Below are positions 52,601 through 64,000 of a stretch of 64,000 nucleotides of DNA, piece by piece; position 1 is the stretch's first letter; every line of letters starts with the position of its first letter. A model generated the notes under the pieces. The model was not told the DNA's origin. It did not search any database and saw nothing but the letters and a program-made list of their open reading frames with translations. This stretch comes from Galdieria partita (lineage: Eukaryota > Rhodophyta > Bangiophyceae > Galdieriales > Galdieriaceae): assembly GCA_025991245.1 (NCBI GenBank), contig BQMJ01000026.1:175064-239063 (forward strand). The letters run 5' to 3'. The position numbers and the translations under genes were made by a program.

Positions 52601-55600
52601 TTACTTGAACGATCGATCTTCATACTGGTGGGTACGGTTGCTAAAATTTTATTTTCGTAGAAGTCTAGCGTCCGTGAATTAATACAGGCTGAATTTCGTG
52701 ACTAGTTAATTATACAAGAAGAACTCTAGCCAACATTTGGATTGTCATAATGATAAAAATGTCTGAAAGGCAAGGAATTTTTTCTATTCAATTGATAAAA
52801 AAAATGTATACGACACGTAATTTCATTTATAGACAAATTACCTTGTCAATTATATACAAACGAGAAAGAATTTTAGCCAAGAAAGAAGGACAAACACCAA
52901 CTGCAATACACAGTACAAAAAGAGACCATAATAGAAGGAAAATACAATTGATAATATCTAAGAAATCGAATCTTGGCAATTTGCATAGGCTTTAACCCAA
53001 TTCAGGAGAGGCGCGAAACTCAACGTTTACCCAGTTTGAGTCATAAAGATGTAAACAGTGAGACTTCAAAGAATCAACGCAAATTCTTAAAAAAAGGCAA
53101 AGACTAGAATTGACCATTCAAGTTTTACCAATCAGCCAATCAGAATTATTCATAATTGGACAGAGCTGGGGCCAATGCAGTAGAGCTATCACCCAACGCC
53201 AAAAAAAGAAAGTTCTCGAATCGCTTCATAAGAAAAACTTTATTATGAAGAACAACTATACAAAAATGCTTCTAAGACCACAGTTTAAAAGAAAAGTTTC
53301 AAACAACCCAATATCAATCAAAACAATAAATAGAGATGCAAGACAATTGACATGAGAAGCTTTATCTATCACAGAGACTTATTGAAGACAACATGTACTT
53401 GTTAGAGTTTTACATAGAATATTCAATTGAAAAGAGAAAAAGAAAACCAAAAATTTCTGGCAACAACAATATTAGCTCAAAACAAACTACTCACCCAAAA
53501 CAAGGACAAACACAATTAAATTTTTAAATTACAGGAAGTCTAGGAGAAGAAAAGGTCTACGAATTTTTATATAACCCAGTGGCGAATGAAAACAATTAGG
53601 AAAACATATAAAAGCGGACCATACAAAAAGTTCAGAATAAAATACATTAAAACTATAAAGTTGTTTATAATGCACAAGCTGAAATCCTTTCCAATTACAC
53701 TGTGATGTGAAAGACGAAAAAGATTAACATAAAAAACACCTAAAGTAGTACCTGGAAAGAACTACACATTCAAAAACCATACAAACTCAACAAGAAGAAA
53801 TGCAATTTTACAAAGAAACTTCTATTCTTTACAAGAGACTAAATTAGAAAGTGATATCTGTAAAACAATTGTAGCAAATAACATATAGAACCTTAGTAGA
53901 TTGTGCTGCAAATGAAAAACTTGTTGCATTGTAGATTTTACTAGGCTGAATTAGAATCCAAGCTGGGTCGTTGGGAAATCCAGTAAGAAGTTATTTTAGT
54001 TCACATGAGGGTTCATTGATTCATTTCCCCTCACTTTCTTGTATTGCCTTTTGGCTGTCATGGGCTGTGTTTTGTTCTACGTAGCCAATTCTCGACAAAA
54101 TTCATAAATTTTTCGAAATTTTTTTAAAGCAGATATTTGTGTCAAAAGGCTGTAGGAAATAGTTTGTATCTACGAAAATGTGTTTTTCTGATGTATGACT
54201 AGTTTTTCACGATTAGCCAAGAGTAAGCTCCAACTGTCTAAAAAATGGCCAGATTGTATTCTTCTTGTAAATATAAAAACAAGTAGTGGTAGAAATAAAT
54301 AGCGACGAAGGATATAATGAATTGGAACTTACCAAGCTCTTCTTTCATACTCCATTGTCCTCTGGAAAAGTTGAGGAAAGACCAACGATTGATTCAAAAT
54401 CTCTATGGTGCATTTTTGCATACATGACATAGTTGGAAATTCTTGAGCCAGTTTGCAAGTAGACTAGAATATTTACAAGTAGAGCTTCTCCTGCAGTGTC
54501 TCAAATACCACACTATCTCAAGTTGAGCCGTTAAGAAAGACTGCTAGTCTCAAACTTGTTCTTGCTCCCTATTAAAACGTAGAAATGAATATGTACTTCA
54601 GTAAAAGGCATTCATTTAATTTCTATTCGCCAAGTACCGATTTAAACGCTAGATAAGCATGAAAAGCAAAACGCATTGAAATTTCTTATGGTAAAAATGG
54701 AAGAAATAGAATTTCAATTGGAGGACTTCCCAAACAAAGAGTTTCAAATAGAAAATTCTAGAGAAAAGAGCTAGGAAGAAACCGAAATATTATGCAATGC
54801 ATACTAAAAGACTAAAAAAGTATTTAAAGCTAAGAAAACAAAGAAGAAAAAATTGATTGTAGAAACAGAGTGAAAGTACAATATGACCAATAAGGAAAAA
54901 AGCCACTCAGTGATATAATCTTCTAATAGTTATCGCGCAAAGTATTGACCAGGTAGATATAAAGCAAGAAGAAAGAGGAAGAACAGTAGACATGATGGAA
55001 CATTTACGTCGTCATTGTTAACAGTTTCGTTCAGTTGAAGGCTTTTCTATGGCATATGTATGGTATGGCTTACATTTGGTTCAATATGTATACCATCAGC
55101 AAAGTAGCATTGTAGTATACAAAATTAGTCACAGAATGAAATAAGGAGTATACAATGATCATAAGAAAATAAAACCCTGTTTTGCCAAATTGCTAAGTGA
55201 TAGATAGGACAACATAAGGAAAAAAAAATAGGGCGAAACAAGTTTGTACTCTTCAAACCACTGTCAGTGAATCGAAAAGACTCTGATACAGTAGATGGTA
55301 AATAGTACTGTTGCAAAGAACGGAAAGCGGAGCCAATTTAGTTTTGTAAGATTTCAAGTAAATAATGAATTATGTTAGCACGAAACAAATGAAAACGTTT
55401 CCCCAAAACAAGTACTAGAGAAAATTGATGATCAGTAAAAAGCGGAGCAAGTGCACAAGTGTGTTAGGGGATGAAGATTTCGTAGACGAAATTGAATTGA
55501 TACGAATGGATCAACAAACAAAACAAAACTTAAACACTACCCAATATGAAAGTAACAAGGTTAGTCAAAATATGTGAATCATTAAATAATTCTTTGCTTT

Positions 55601-57200
55601 ATAACTTTGGTTTCACGAGAACACAATTCAATGAAGGAAAGCGCATGACGTATGTCAGAGGACACTAGACAATTTTTTTCTGATTAAAATTATAACTTAG
55701 TAACGTTTCTTTCTTTCGTACACTTATAGACTAGTAAATGAACGATACAGATAGCGATTTTAAAAATAACCCATAGAGAAAAGGAAGACAGCAAGAGAAA
55801 TAGAATCTCTAGAAAGTTGAAGAATTCTCATATACTACTTGTCTTTATTGAATAAGTATATCTGTAATTGTTTCCTTCAACGGACATTGATCGATAATGC
55901 AAAAGATAGTAAGAAGAAGTGTCCAAAATGCATGTTCAACGAAAAACCTGCTATATTCTCAGTCGGAAACAATCCAGTACTTTTGTCAAATTGAACTACT
56001 TAAAAGGAATTTTATATATTTAAGAAGGAGAGAAACAAAAACAACAGGATGATTTCAAAGAACAAGAATAGAAATACAACAAACTCATGGAGGAAAAGTG
56101 CTCTTGAGAGATATGTTTCTCTACAAGCTGTCATTCGAAGCATAGTCAAACTGACATAATCCAAGTTGCTATAGAACAACATTGAATTTTTGTGGCTAGA
56201 TTGCTAGCGGTTTAATTCATTTGAGACTTCTTTATGGCAAAAATGTAGCTTGCTTTATCTTCCTTATATGTATCAACACTGCCATTCGAGTATAACATAA
56301 TGCGAGAATATAAAATGGAACAGGTGTATCCAGTTACCATAAGAAAGCAAAAATAGTTTTTACAAAAGAAGGTGTCTGATAAAAGATGCCACATAGTAAC
56401 AACCAACAGTTACAAGGTTATACTCCTCAAAAAAATTGTCACTTTTCGATATTGAAAACGACTTTGGTGAAATAAATTCATGCAAAACGGTAGCTGTAAA
56501 GATTACCAGATTTACATTTCGCAGTATATCAAATTCACAACCAAATTGCTCAGCTCCTAAAGAAAAATTAAAAATTTCAATAAAAATCAAAGAAATGGAA
56601 CCATTGAATATCGCTTACATACAATACAAATACAACTGTGGGGTAATTCCAAAAAATTTCGAAGGAAGAATTACTTTGTCACTCGAGATAAATTAGCAAA
56701 ATCACAAAAATCTTCAAAAATGTTGACACAATTTGACAAGTATGTAACCCAATCTAAACCGCTTACTTTTATACTCTATTACATTCTTTTCGGACGACCT
56801 AGTGAATTGAGAAAAACACATGTTTTTTAGAAAACGGAATGAAAAATCGTGTCCTTTCAAATAAAAAAAAGTTGAACTGTTTTTCTAAAATTATCTAGGG
56901 TTCATTAGAAGAGCGATAAAAATATCGTGTCAAATAGAGTCTATAGAAAAAGAAAGAATTTAAGGAGGTCGGCCCAAGTGAAAAAATTGAAGAATTTCAA
57001 TACATAATTTGTCCTTTATGGGCATCAGTATTTCTAGTTGTTCTCAGAGGTAAACAGTAGGTCATAATGCAAAATTTAGTTAAAAAAATAGTAGAACAAA
57101 TCTGCATATACAAAAAATCAACGTATTCTCACCTCGAACATTTTAGTACATAGGTGAAATAGAACCTAGAAAAGCTTCATTACACATTATTAGGGTTATA
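52601..57200. repeat. A-rich decayed subtelomeric DNA
   Basis: About 4.6 kb with strong A over T excess on the plus strand and no supported gene. 55800-56000 and 56940-57130 are diverged copies of the same sequence (order TTGAAGAATT, CTTGTCTTTA or TTGTCCTTTA, ATAATGCAAAA). Telomere-like words (TCTAGGGTTCATTAG near 56895; TTATTAGGGTTAT near 57188) occur at its distal end. Confidence 0.4.
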
Positions 57201-57650
57201 AGACATAAGACACAAAAGGAAAACAGACAGTAGTACTAGAAGAAAATGGAGCAAAAAGCTGAATTTTTTAAATTGTGAACTAAAAGTCTATACGACGATT
57301 GAATCTCCTAATTCAATCATTCTTAGAAAACGACAATTGAGCAAGAATCTAGGGCATAGTAATATTCACACTGAAAAACCAACAAATTGATTCTCAGTTT
57401 GGCATTGTTGAGAATAGATAAAAGGCGTCTCGAAAAGTTTACCAAAACACAATGGTTTGCCTTTGAAAATCCAAGAATAGCATAAGCATTGTATACTTTT
57501 TGCTAAATGTCTATAGCGACACTATATTTCAAGTTAAGGGTACTACAGAATGAAACAAGCAGTACCTTTAGGCCGTCAGAAAGTAAAAACTACCTACCAA
57601 ATGTTTACATTTTCAATAACACTGCAACGTAGAATACAATAAAGTGACCA
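57200..57650. repeat. Dispersed subtelomeric repeat, copy 2 (matches 48640-49300)
   Basis: Second copy of the element at 48640-49300, about 8.5 kb distal and in the same orientation. Shared words include CTAATTCAAT, ATTGAGCAAGAA-like and GTTGAGAATAGATAAAA. Confidence 0.5.
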
Positions 57651-57980
57651 AAAAACACTACTTGAAATTTTGCTATCTAAGACAGATTTTTCAAGACGAT
57701 TCTCATAGGGTAAGGTTCAACCATAAAGGTCTTGGTGAAACGATCGAAACAGAAGTTTCGAAACTATCCAAATTAAACTCTCATTATTATGTATGCACTA
57801 AGATAGCAACAACTTTAATAAGAAACATCAATAAAGAAATATCAATATCGTTACTAAGTAATACCCATACAAACCTATATGAAAAGAGAAATTTGTGAAA
57901 AACATTACTGTGTCATCAATGCATAAAAAAAGTTCAAGAATTTATAAAATTTATGACAATATTAAGAGAAAAAAGAAAAC

Positions 57981-60170
57981 GATTTCAGCAATTCAGTTTC
58001 AGTTCTATTATATTGGCATTATGGAATGGTATTGAAGAGAAGTTTATGCAATACATCAAAGGGGAATAGGCAATCTTTGTATTATAAGGGTTACACTTGT
58101 TTCTAAAGTTTATTAAAGGAACAATACCAAAACCAATTTTATAAGGAAGCCATAGAATAATAAGCATTTAGAGAAATAGAAACTTGAGAATGCATTGAAG
58201 AATTTCCATGTACCACATGTTTCTCACATCATCAGTACCTTAAACCTGTTCTCGTCCTCCAGATATTTGTCGATCGTGGGAAATGAAGTAAAAGAGTTAT
58301 AGCGAACTGCTCACAGAGAAAAAAAATACAATACCTTTGATGAAAGGGAATTTAGTAACTATACCACATTGAAATACAGAAGAAAAAATATTATTTTTCA
58401 CATTGGAGGAAAAGTAGTAAAAAGAAAGGGTAATCCTTGAAAACAGCAATGAAGACAGCACAAAACAAAGAAAGAAAAATGTTACATAGTGGCAGATTGT
58501 TGAAATTTTGCGACGACTAGTTCGCGTACATTGCTTGCACTTTAGACTAACGTCACCAGAAGGGTACCATTTAAACAAACCACCTAGAATCTCAAAACGA
58601 TACAAAAGTAGCAGAAAATTGTGCATTCTTAATAAAATTTGAACTAAAGAAGGAATATAAAAGACTAACTCTAGTTTTCAATCCAAAAAGAGTTTAAACA
58701 AAATGTAGCTGACAGGAAACCAAACTTGGTCAGTAGCACAGCAAGCAAAAAAAATAAAACAATACGTAACTATTCTTTGTGCAGAAAAGCATAAATAAAA
58801 AACCGGACATAAGCAATTCACTCTGCCCACTAAAACTTTGAGACTACTAGAGCTCAGTGAATTGAAAAACTACGTATGTCAAGGACGAAAGCAACAAGCA
58901 TTTTTTCGTCATTTTGGTTTTATTAGCCTTCATTCGGGTAGAATTTCAAGTTAAATATGCATATTTACCTAAAAGTTCAAATACTATTGGAAGATATTAA
59001 CAGAGTGATTCAAGGTAAATTCATCCAATATAAGAAAGCAAAAGGATACTTCACCAATTAGATTCGGCACAAAAAAAACACGGAACAAAATACCATAATA
59101 TGAGAAAAAGCTATTAACTTACAGTGCAACTGTTTCAATCAAGAACAAAGTTAATGATGCTAACAAGACCAAAAAAAGCCACTATTCAAGAAAAATGCTC
59201 ACAATTTCTAAACAGCTCAAAATTTTGAATTATTGCAAAGTAACAGAGAAATTCCTTAACTCAAAAGAGCTTTGAATTAAAAATAGCATCCTAAAATTTA
59301 AATTAACTACCCGTAGTAAACAACAAATACAAACATACGCAGAAATAGCACGTAAGGCAAGTCACTTGATCGTTGGCGAAACAAGTAGCACAGTTTGAGA
59401 ATTAATTACCTTTACGAAACTAAAAGCAAAAGTAAAGGTCTTGATAGAACCAAATCGTTTTTTTTCTCCAATGCATTGAGATTTCCAAAACCATGATAAA
59501 TTTCGATTGCAAATGACCTGGAACAGGACAATAGGAAATTTTTTCAGGGTTGATTAATTTTTTTTAATTTTATTACTGCTTCAAAAGTCACATAGTATAG
59601 AAAGAAACTAACAGGATAGAAAAAGGAACAACCATCGATCAGAACAACGCAAAAGGATCCTTCATAAAATGGATACTGGTTCACAAGAATAAGTAAGAAA
59701 CAATAAAAAAAAGCTTTAATAAATGGTTCTGCAACAAAATCAATGCAAAACAAGAGTTTCAAGGAAACAATCATCCCAAAAAAAATTTCAATCAAAGAAA
59801 CAACTTCGAATTTTAAACCAACACAACACGACATGAAAATGCCTAAAAACAAATGAAGGACAATCATAAGTTAAAAGCAAAATCAAAACTTTTTCCTATC
59901 GTTTCCAAGTATTCATGCAATATATCTCGAATACAAATATAATGGAAAAATAACCCACAAGAACAGTCTCCAAAACGCCACGAAACACTCAGTAAAATTT
60001 GCGAATAATTATACTAGACAAAAGGCAAACGAAGAGGATTGATAGAATTAAGAAACTTTCGTTTAAAATGCAATTAAGAGAAAAAATGCAGTAAATTGTA
60101 AATTATGTGTAGGCTGGCAGAAGGGAGTGGGCATTTTTCTTTCTTATTCAGGTTTTACTGAAGGATTATT
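57981..60170. repeat. Subtelomeric tandem repeat unit, copy 1
   Basis: Starts at GATTTCAGCAATTCAGTTTC (57981) and ends with a TGTGTAGGCTGGC box followed by TTTTACTGAAGG (about 60108-60170). It aligns with copy 2 at an offset of about 2331 bp. Long stretches are close to identical (57981-58680 especially). Contains homopolymer A tracts and no gene. Confidence 0.8.
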
Positions 60171-60311
60171 ATTGGGTACATAAAAACGTCTCAACAAAAG
60201 AAGGACAGTCACCAGTTAAAAGAAAAATTTAGACTTTCTCTATTCGCTTCCAAGTATTTATGCAAAATATACCTCGAATAGAGCTATAAGGAAAAAATAT
60301 CACACAAGAAA

Positions 60312-62475
60312 GATTTCAGCAATTCAGTTTCAGTTCAACTATATTGGCATTATGAAACGGTATTGAAGAAAAGTTTATGCAATATATCAAAGGGGAAAAG
60401 GCAATTTTTGTATTATAAGGGCTACACTTGTTTCTAAAATTTATTAGAGGAACAACACAAATACCAATTTTACAAGGAAGCCATAGAATAATAAGCATAT
60501 AAAGAAATAGAAACTTGAGAATACATTGAAGAATTTCCATATGTTCCTTACATCATCAGTACCTTGAACCTGTTCTCGTCCTGCAGATATTTGTCGACCG
60601 TGTGAAACGAAGTAAAAAAGTTACAGCAAACTGCTCAGAGAGAAAAAAATACAATACTTTTGATGAGACTAAATTTAGTAACTAAACCACATTGAAATAC
60701 AGATGAAAAAATATTTTTTTCTCATTGGAGGAAAAGTAGTACAAAGGAGGGACAATCCTTGAAAACAACAATGAAAGCAGTAAAAAACAAAGAAATGAAA
60801 ATGTTAATAATGTCAGATTGCTTTACTTTTGCAACGACTTGTTCACGTACATGCTCGCGCCTTACACTTATGACACCAGAAGGTTACCATTCAAACGAAT
60901 CACTTAAATTCTCAAAACAACACAAAAGAAGCAAAAATTTGTGAACTCCAAAGAAAATCTGAACTAAACGAGGAATGTAACAACTAAGTCTAGTTTCCAA
61001 TCCAAAAAAAGCTTAAACAAAGTGTAGCGTACAGAAAACCAACCTTGGTCAGAAGCACAACGAGCATAAAAAATAAAACAAGACGTAACTATTCTTTGGC
61101 AAAAAACATAAATAAGAAACCAGACATAAACACTTAACTCTGCACACTCCTACTTTGATACTACTAGAGTGCAATGAATCAAAAACTAGATATTTCTTGG
61201 CTGAAAGCAATAAACATTATTCCCTTCTTTCTGTTTTATTATGCTTGATTAGGGTATAATTTCTAGTTAAATATGCATATTTACATAAAAGTTCAAATAC
61301 TATAGGAAGGTATATTAACAGGGTCAGTGAAGGTAAATTCATCCATTACCAGAAACCAAAAGGAATTTTTACTAAATACATTCGGCAAAAATAACAGGTA
61401 AAGCGAAGTATCACAATGTGAAAAAAAGAATATTTATTTACTGTACCACTCGTTCAATTAAGAACGATGGTAATAATGCTAACTACAAGAAAAAGGAACC
61501 ATTGAAGAAAAATGCTCACGATTTCGAAAAAGCTCACAATTTCGAATTACTGCGAAGCAACAGAGAAATTCCCTAACTAGAAAGGGCTTTGAATTAAAAA
61601 TAGCATCCTAAAATTTTACCTAAATACCCGTAGTAACCAAGAGATACAAACATACGCAGCAATAGCCAACAAGACAAGTCATTTGATCGCTGGCAAAAAA
61701 ATTGCACAGTTTGAGAATTCATTATTTTTACGAAACTAAAAGCGGAAGTAAAGGTCTTGATAGAACCAATTCGCTTTCTTTCCCAATGCATTGAGATGAC
61801 CAAGACCTGGATAAATGTTCAAATACGAATGGTCTAGTACAGGGCAGTGGGAATTTTACTTATCAGGCATACTAACTTATATAACTTTTCCTTATCAAAA
61901 AACAGATACCCTTGAAAGATATTAATAGGATGACTAAAAGAACATCCAACCAATATAGAAAATCAAAAAGGTTCTACATTGGATGAATACGGCTTCAATA
62001 AAAAGAAAGAAAAAAGGTCGGTAATAAAAGATTTAATAATTTGCTGTAAATTTTGTCAATAATAAAGGAAGGTAATAAGGCTAAAATCAACCAAAAAAAT
62101 TTTCCTTGAAGAAAACCGCTTAAATTTTAAAATCAACACAGCACAACAGAGAAATGCCTGAACAAAAGAAGGACGAGCACTAATTAAAGATAAAATGAAA
62201 ACATTTTCTTTAGGGATTCAAGTGTACACGCAGTAAAACTACAATGCATAAGCAAAATGAAGTACACAACAAAAGTCATATGGCCATTAAAAAAAATCTT
62301 AGAAAATTTTGATACCTAATTCTTTTACTAGAAGTAAATATAAAACGATTGATAGAATTAAAGGACTTTCTTCTCTGATCCATAGAATAAAAAAATGAAT
62401 CGTAAAATATGTGTAGCCTGGCAAAGAAGAGTATGCATTTTTCTTTCTTATTCGAGTTTTACTGAGGTTTTACAA
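60312..62475. repeat. Subtelomeric tandem repeat unit, copy 2
   Basis: Direct repeat of copy 1, beginning GATTTCAGCAATTCAGTTTC (60312). It carries the same internal landmarks: ATGGCTTCCTT complement region near 60475, GTAACTATTCTTTG near 61084, CAATGCATTGAGAT near 61784. It ends with GTGTAGCCTGGC (about 62410) and TTTTACTGAGG. About 140 bp of unit-specific DNA separates it from copy 1. Confidence 0.8.
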
Positions 62476-62539
62476 TGCGGTCTAGTTATGGTTTACTATT
62501 AGGTCTTGGTAGGGAATACCTAAGCGCAAAAAGGACTCA

Positions 62540-63450
62540 AAAAAATAGCATCTCAAAATTTTCCCTATATTTCCAGGTTTTCCCGTAATCAACAACAAAT
62601 ACAAAAATACGCAAAAATAGCTCAAGGCAAGTCATTTGATCGCTGGCAAAACAAGAAACACAGTTTTGAGAATTAATTACTTTCACCAGACCAAAAGCAA
62701 AAGTAAAGGTCTTGGTAGAACCAATTTACTTTCTTTCTTTAATGCATTGTGATGACAGAAAACCTAATAAATCTTCAAATGCGGATGTTTTGGTACAGGG
62801 CAATGGGAACTTTCTTATCAGGGTTTATTAAGTTTTATTAAGGTTTATTACTATTTTTATCCAAATTCACATACTATAGAAAAATAATACCTGGATGAAT
62901 AAAGGAACATTCATCCATGATAAGAAAGCTCGAGGATCCTTTACACAATATATAGGGCTATAACTAAGAACGAAGAAAAACGATGTGTAATAAATGCTTT
63001 AATAATTTGATTTACAACTTGGTCAATAAAAGGCGACAATGTCAAAGTAACAGTTACAACAAAAAAAACTGCATTTAAGTGAATCGCTTAAAATTTTTAA
63101 TCAACACAAAACAACAGAAAAATGCCTAAACGCAAAAGGACAACCACTGATTAAAAGAAAAGTGCAAACATTTTCTTTTCAATTTCAGTAATCTCGCAAG
63201 AAGACACAAATAAAAACATAACCAAAAAGATTAAAAAAAAGAAGTCACAACGTCATCTTCAAAATACCCATAAAAAATTTGCGACAAAGCTGATTACATT
63301 AGAAGCAAGGAGAAAAAGCTTGATAAAATTAAGAGGGTCCTCGAATGCATATATGAAAAAAAAGCTAAATGAATTGCAAAATATGTGTAGCCTGGCCGAA
63401 GGGAGTATTCATTTTTTCTTCTTATTCAGATTTTACTGAGGGTTTACGGT
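62540..63450. repeat. Subtelomeric repeat unit, copy 3, 5'-truncated
   Basis: Corresponds only to the distal ~0.9 kb of the unit. It starts near the ACAACAAATACAAA / CAAGTCATTTGATCGCTGGC landmark and ends with GTGTAGCCTGGC (about 63388) and TTTTACTGAGGG, where the telomeric sequence begins. Confidence 0.75.
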
Positions 63451-64000
63451 CTACTTACGGGATACTATTAGGTTTTATTAGGGTTTATTAAGGAATATTC
63501 GGGTCTATTAAGGGTTTATTTAGGGCTTATTTAGGGCTTATTTAGGGTTTTTTTAGGGTTTATTAGGGTTTATTTAGGGTTTATTAGGGTTTATTTAGGG
63601 TTTATTAGGGTTTATTAGGGTTTATTTAGGGTTTATTTAGGGTTTATTAGGGTTTATTAGGGTTTATTTAGGGTTTATTAGGGTTTATTAGGGTTTATTA
63701 GGGTTTATTAGGGTTTATTAGGGTTTATTTAGGGTTTATTAGGGTTTATTAGGGTTTATTAGGGTTTATTAGGGTTTATTAGGGTTTATTTAGGGTTTAT
63801 TAGGGTTTATTTAGGGTTTATTAGGGTTTATTAGGGTTTATTAGGGTTTATTAGGGTTTATTAGGGTTTATTAGGGTTTATTAGGGTTTATTAGGGTTTA
63901 TTAGGGTTTATTAGGGTTTATTAGGGTTTATTAGGGTTTATTTAGGGTTTATTAGGGTTTATTAGGGTTTTATTAGGGTTTATTAGGGTTTATTAGGGTT
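63451..64000 (+). repeat. Telomere: mixed TTTATTAGGG / TTTATTTAGGG repeats
   Basis: About 550 bp to the window end. A degenerate start (63451-63520; variants such as CGGGTCTATTAAGGG and TTTAGGGC) passes into a regular array of a 10-mer (TTTATTAGGG) and an 11-mer (TTTATTTAGGG) in irregular order. The 10-mer becomes dominant toward the end. The G-rich strand runs 5'->3' outward, so this is a right chromosome end. One late unit near 63966 has an extra T. Confidence 0.95.

Noticed and set aside
53000-57000. Short A-rich frames (for example 53110-53355, 56436-56696) as genes
   Set aside because: Lys/Asn/Ile-rich translations expected from A-rich noncoding DNA; no starts, introns or domains.

Overview
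The window looks like the end of a nuclear chromosome from a unicellular red alga of the Galdieria type (Cyanidiophyceae). Four things point there. Eukaryotic genes are packed tightly and interrupted by very short introns, mostly 42-60 nt. A plastid-type FtsZ has an N-terminal leader. The base composition is AT-rich. The last ~500 bases are telomeric repeats. The genus assignment is inference from gene content; no marker rRNA is present.

Layout. 1-2734: 3' part of a BRCA2-like gene (BRC repeat, helical domain, OB folds). 3116-7795: an intronless 1559-aa coiled-coil protein with an N-terminal CM1 (centrosomin-type) motif. 8164-10259 (-): cystathionine beta-synthase in ten exons, divergent from a plastid fibrillin/PAP gene (10289-11322), followed by a Drs1/DDX27-type DEAD-box helicase (11576-13246). 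13476-16430: an FBXO9-like F-box gene, a 75-aa coiled-coil protein and an F-box/LRR gene. 16551-18002 (-): plastid FtsZ. 18239-22769 (-): two tandem APC-family permeases. 23652-25319: a lipocalin-like plastid candidate. 25340-32976: a membrane protein, an archaeal-type PurM, an SLC35-type transporter, two unrecognised proteins and a thiol dioxygenase (ADO/PCO type). 34170-35789: diphthamide synthesis protein DPH2.

From about 36 kb gene density collapses. Only a few small two-exon or single-exon candidates, a decayed P-loop NTPase pseudogene (about 38.64-40.87 kb) and one large intact intronless P-loop NTPase ORF (41614-44526, -) stand out. From 44.5 to 57.9 kb the DNA is a mosaic of decayed repeats with alternating T-rich and A-rich strands and at least one broken coding remnant (about 46.98-48.42 kb). 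From 57.98 to 63.45 kb there is a tandem subtelomeric repeat: two ~2.2-kb copies and one truncated copy. The window ends in a mixed TTTATTAGGG / TTTATTTAGGG telomere with the G-rich strand running 5'->3' to the end, so this is a right chromosome end.

The housekeeping genes belong to separate pathways: recombination, transsulfuration, purine synthesis, translation factor modification, plastid division, transport and ubiquitin ligation. No operon-like functional unit is apparent. The most notable items are the CM1 protein, the microexons and GC-AG introns, the archaeal-like PurM, the subtelomeric NTPase family, and the telomere with its subtelomeric array.

Intron coordinates were worked out by hand from splice motifs, reading phase and protein-family alignment from memory. 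They are models, not transcript-supported facts.
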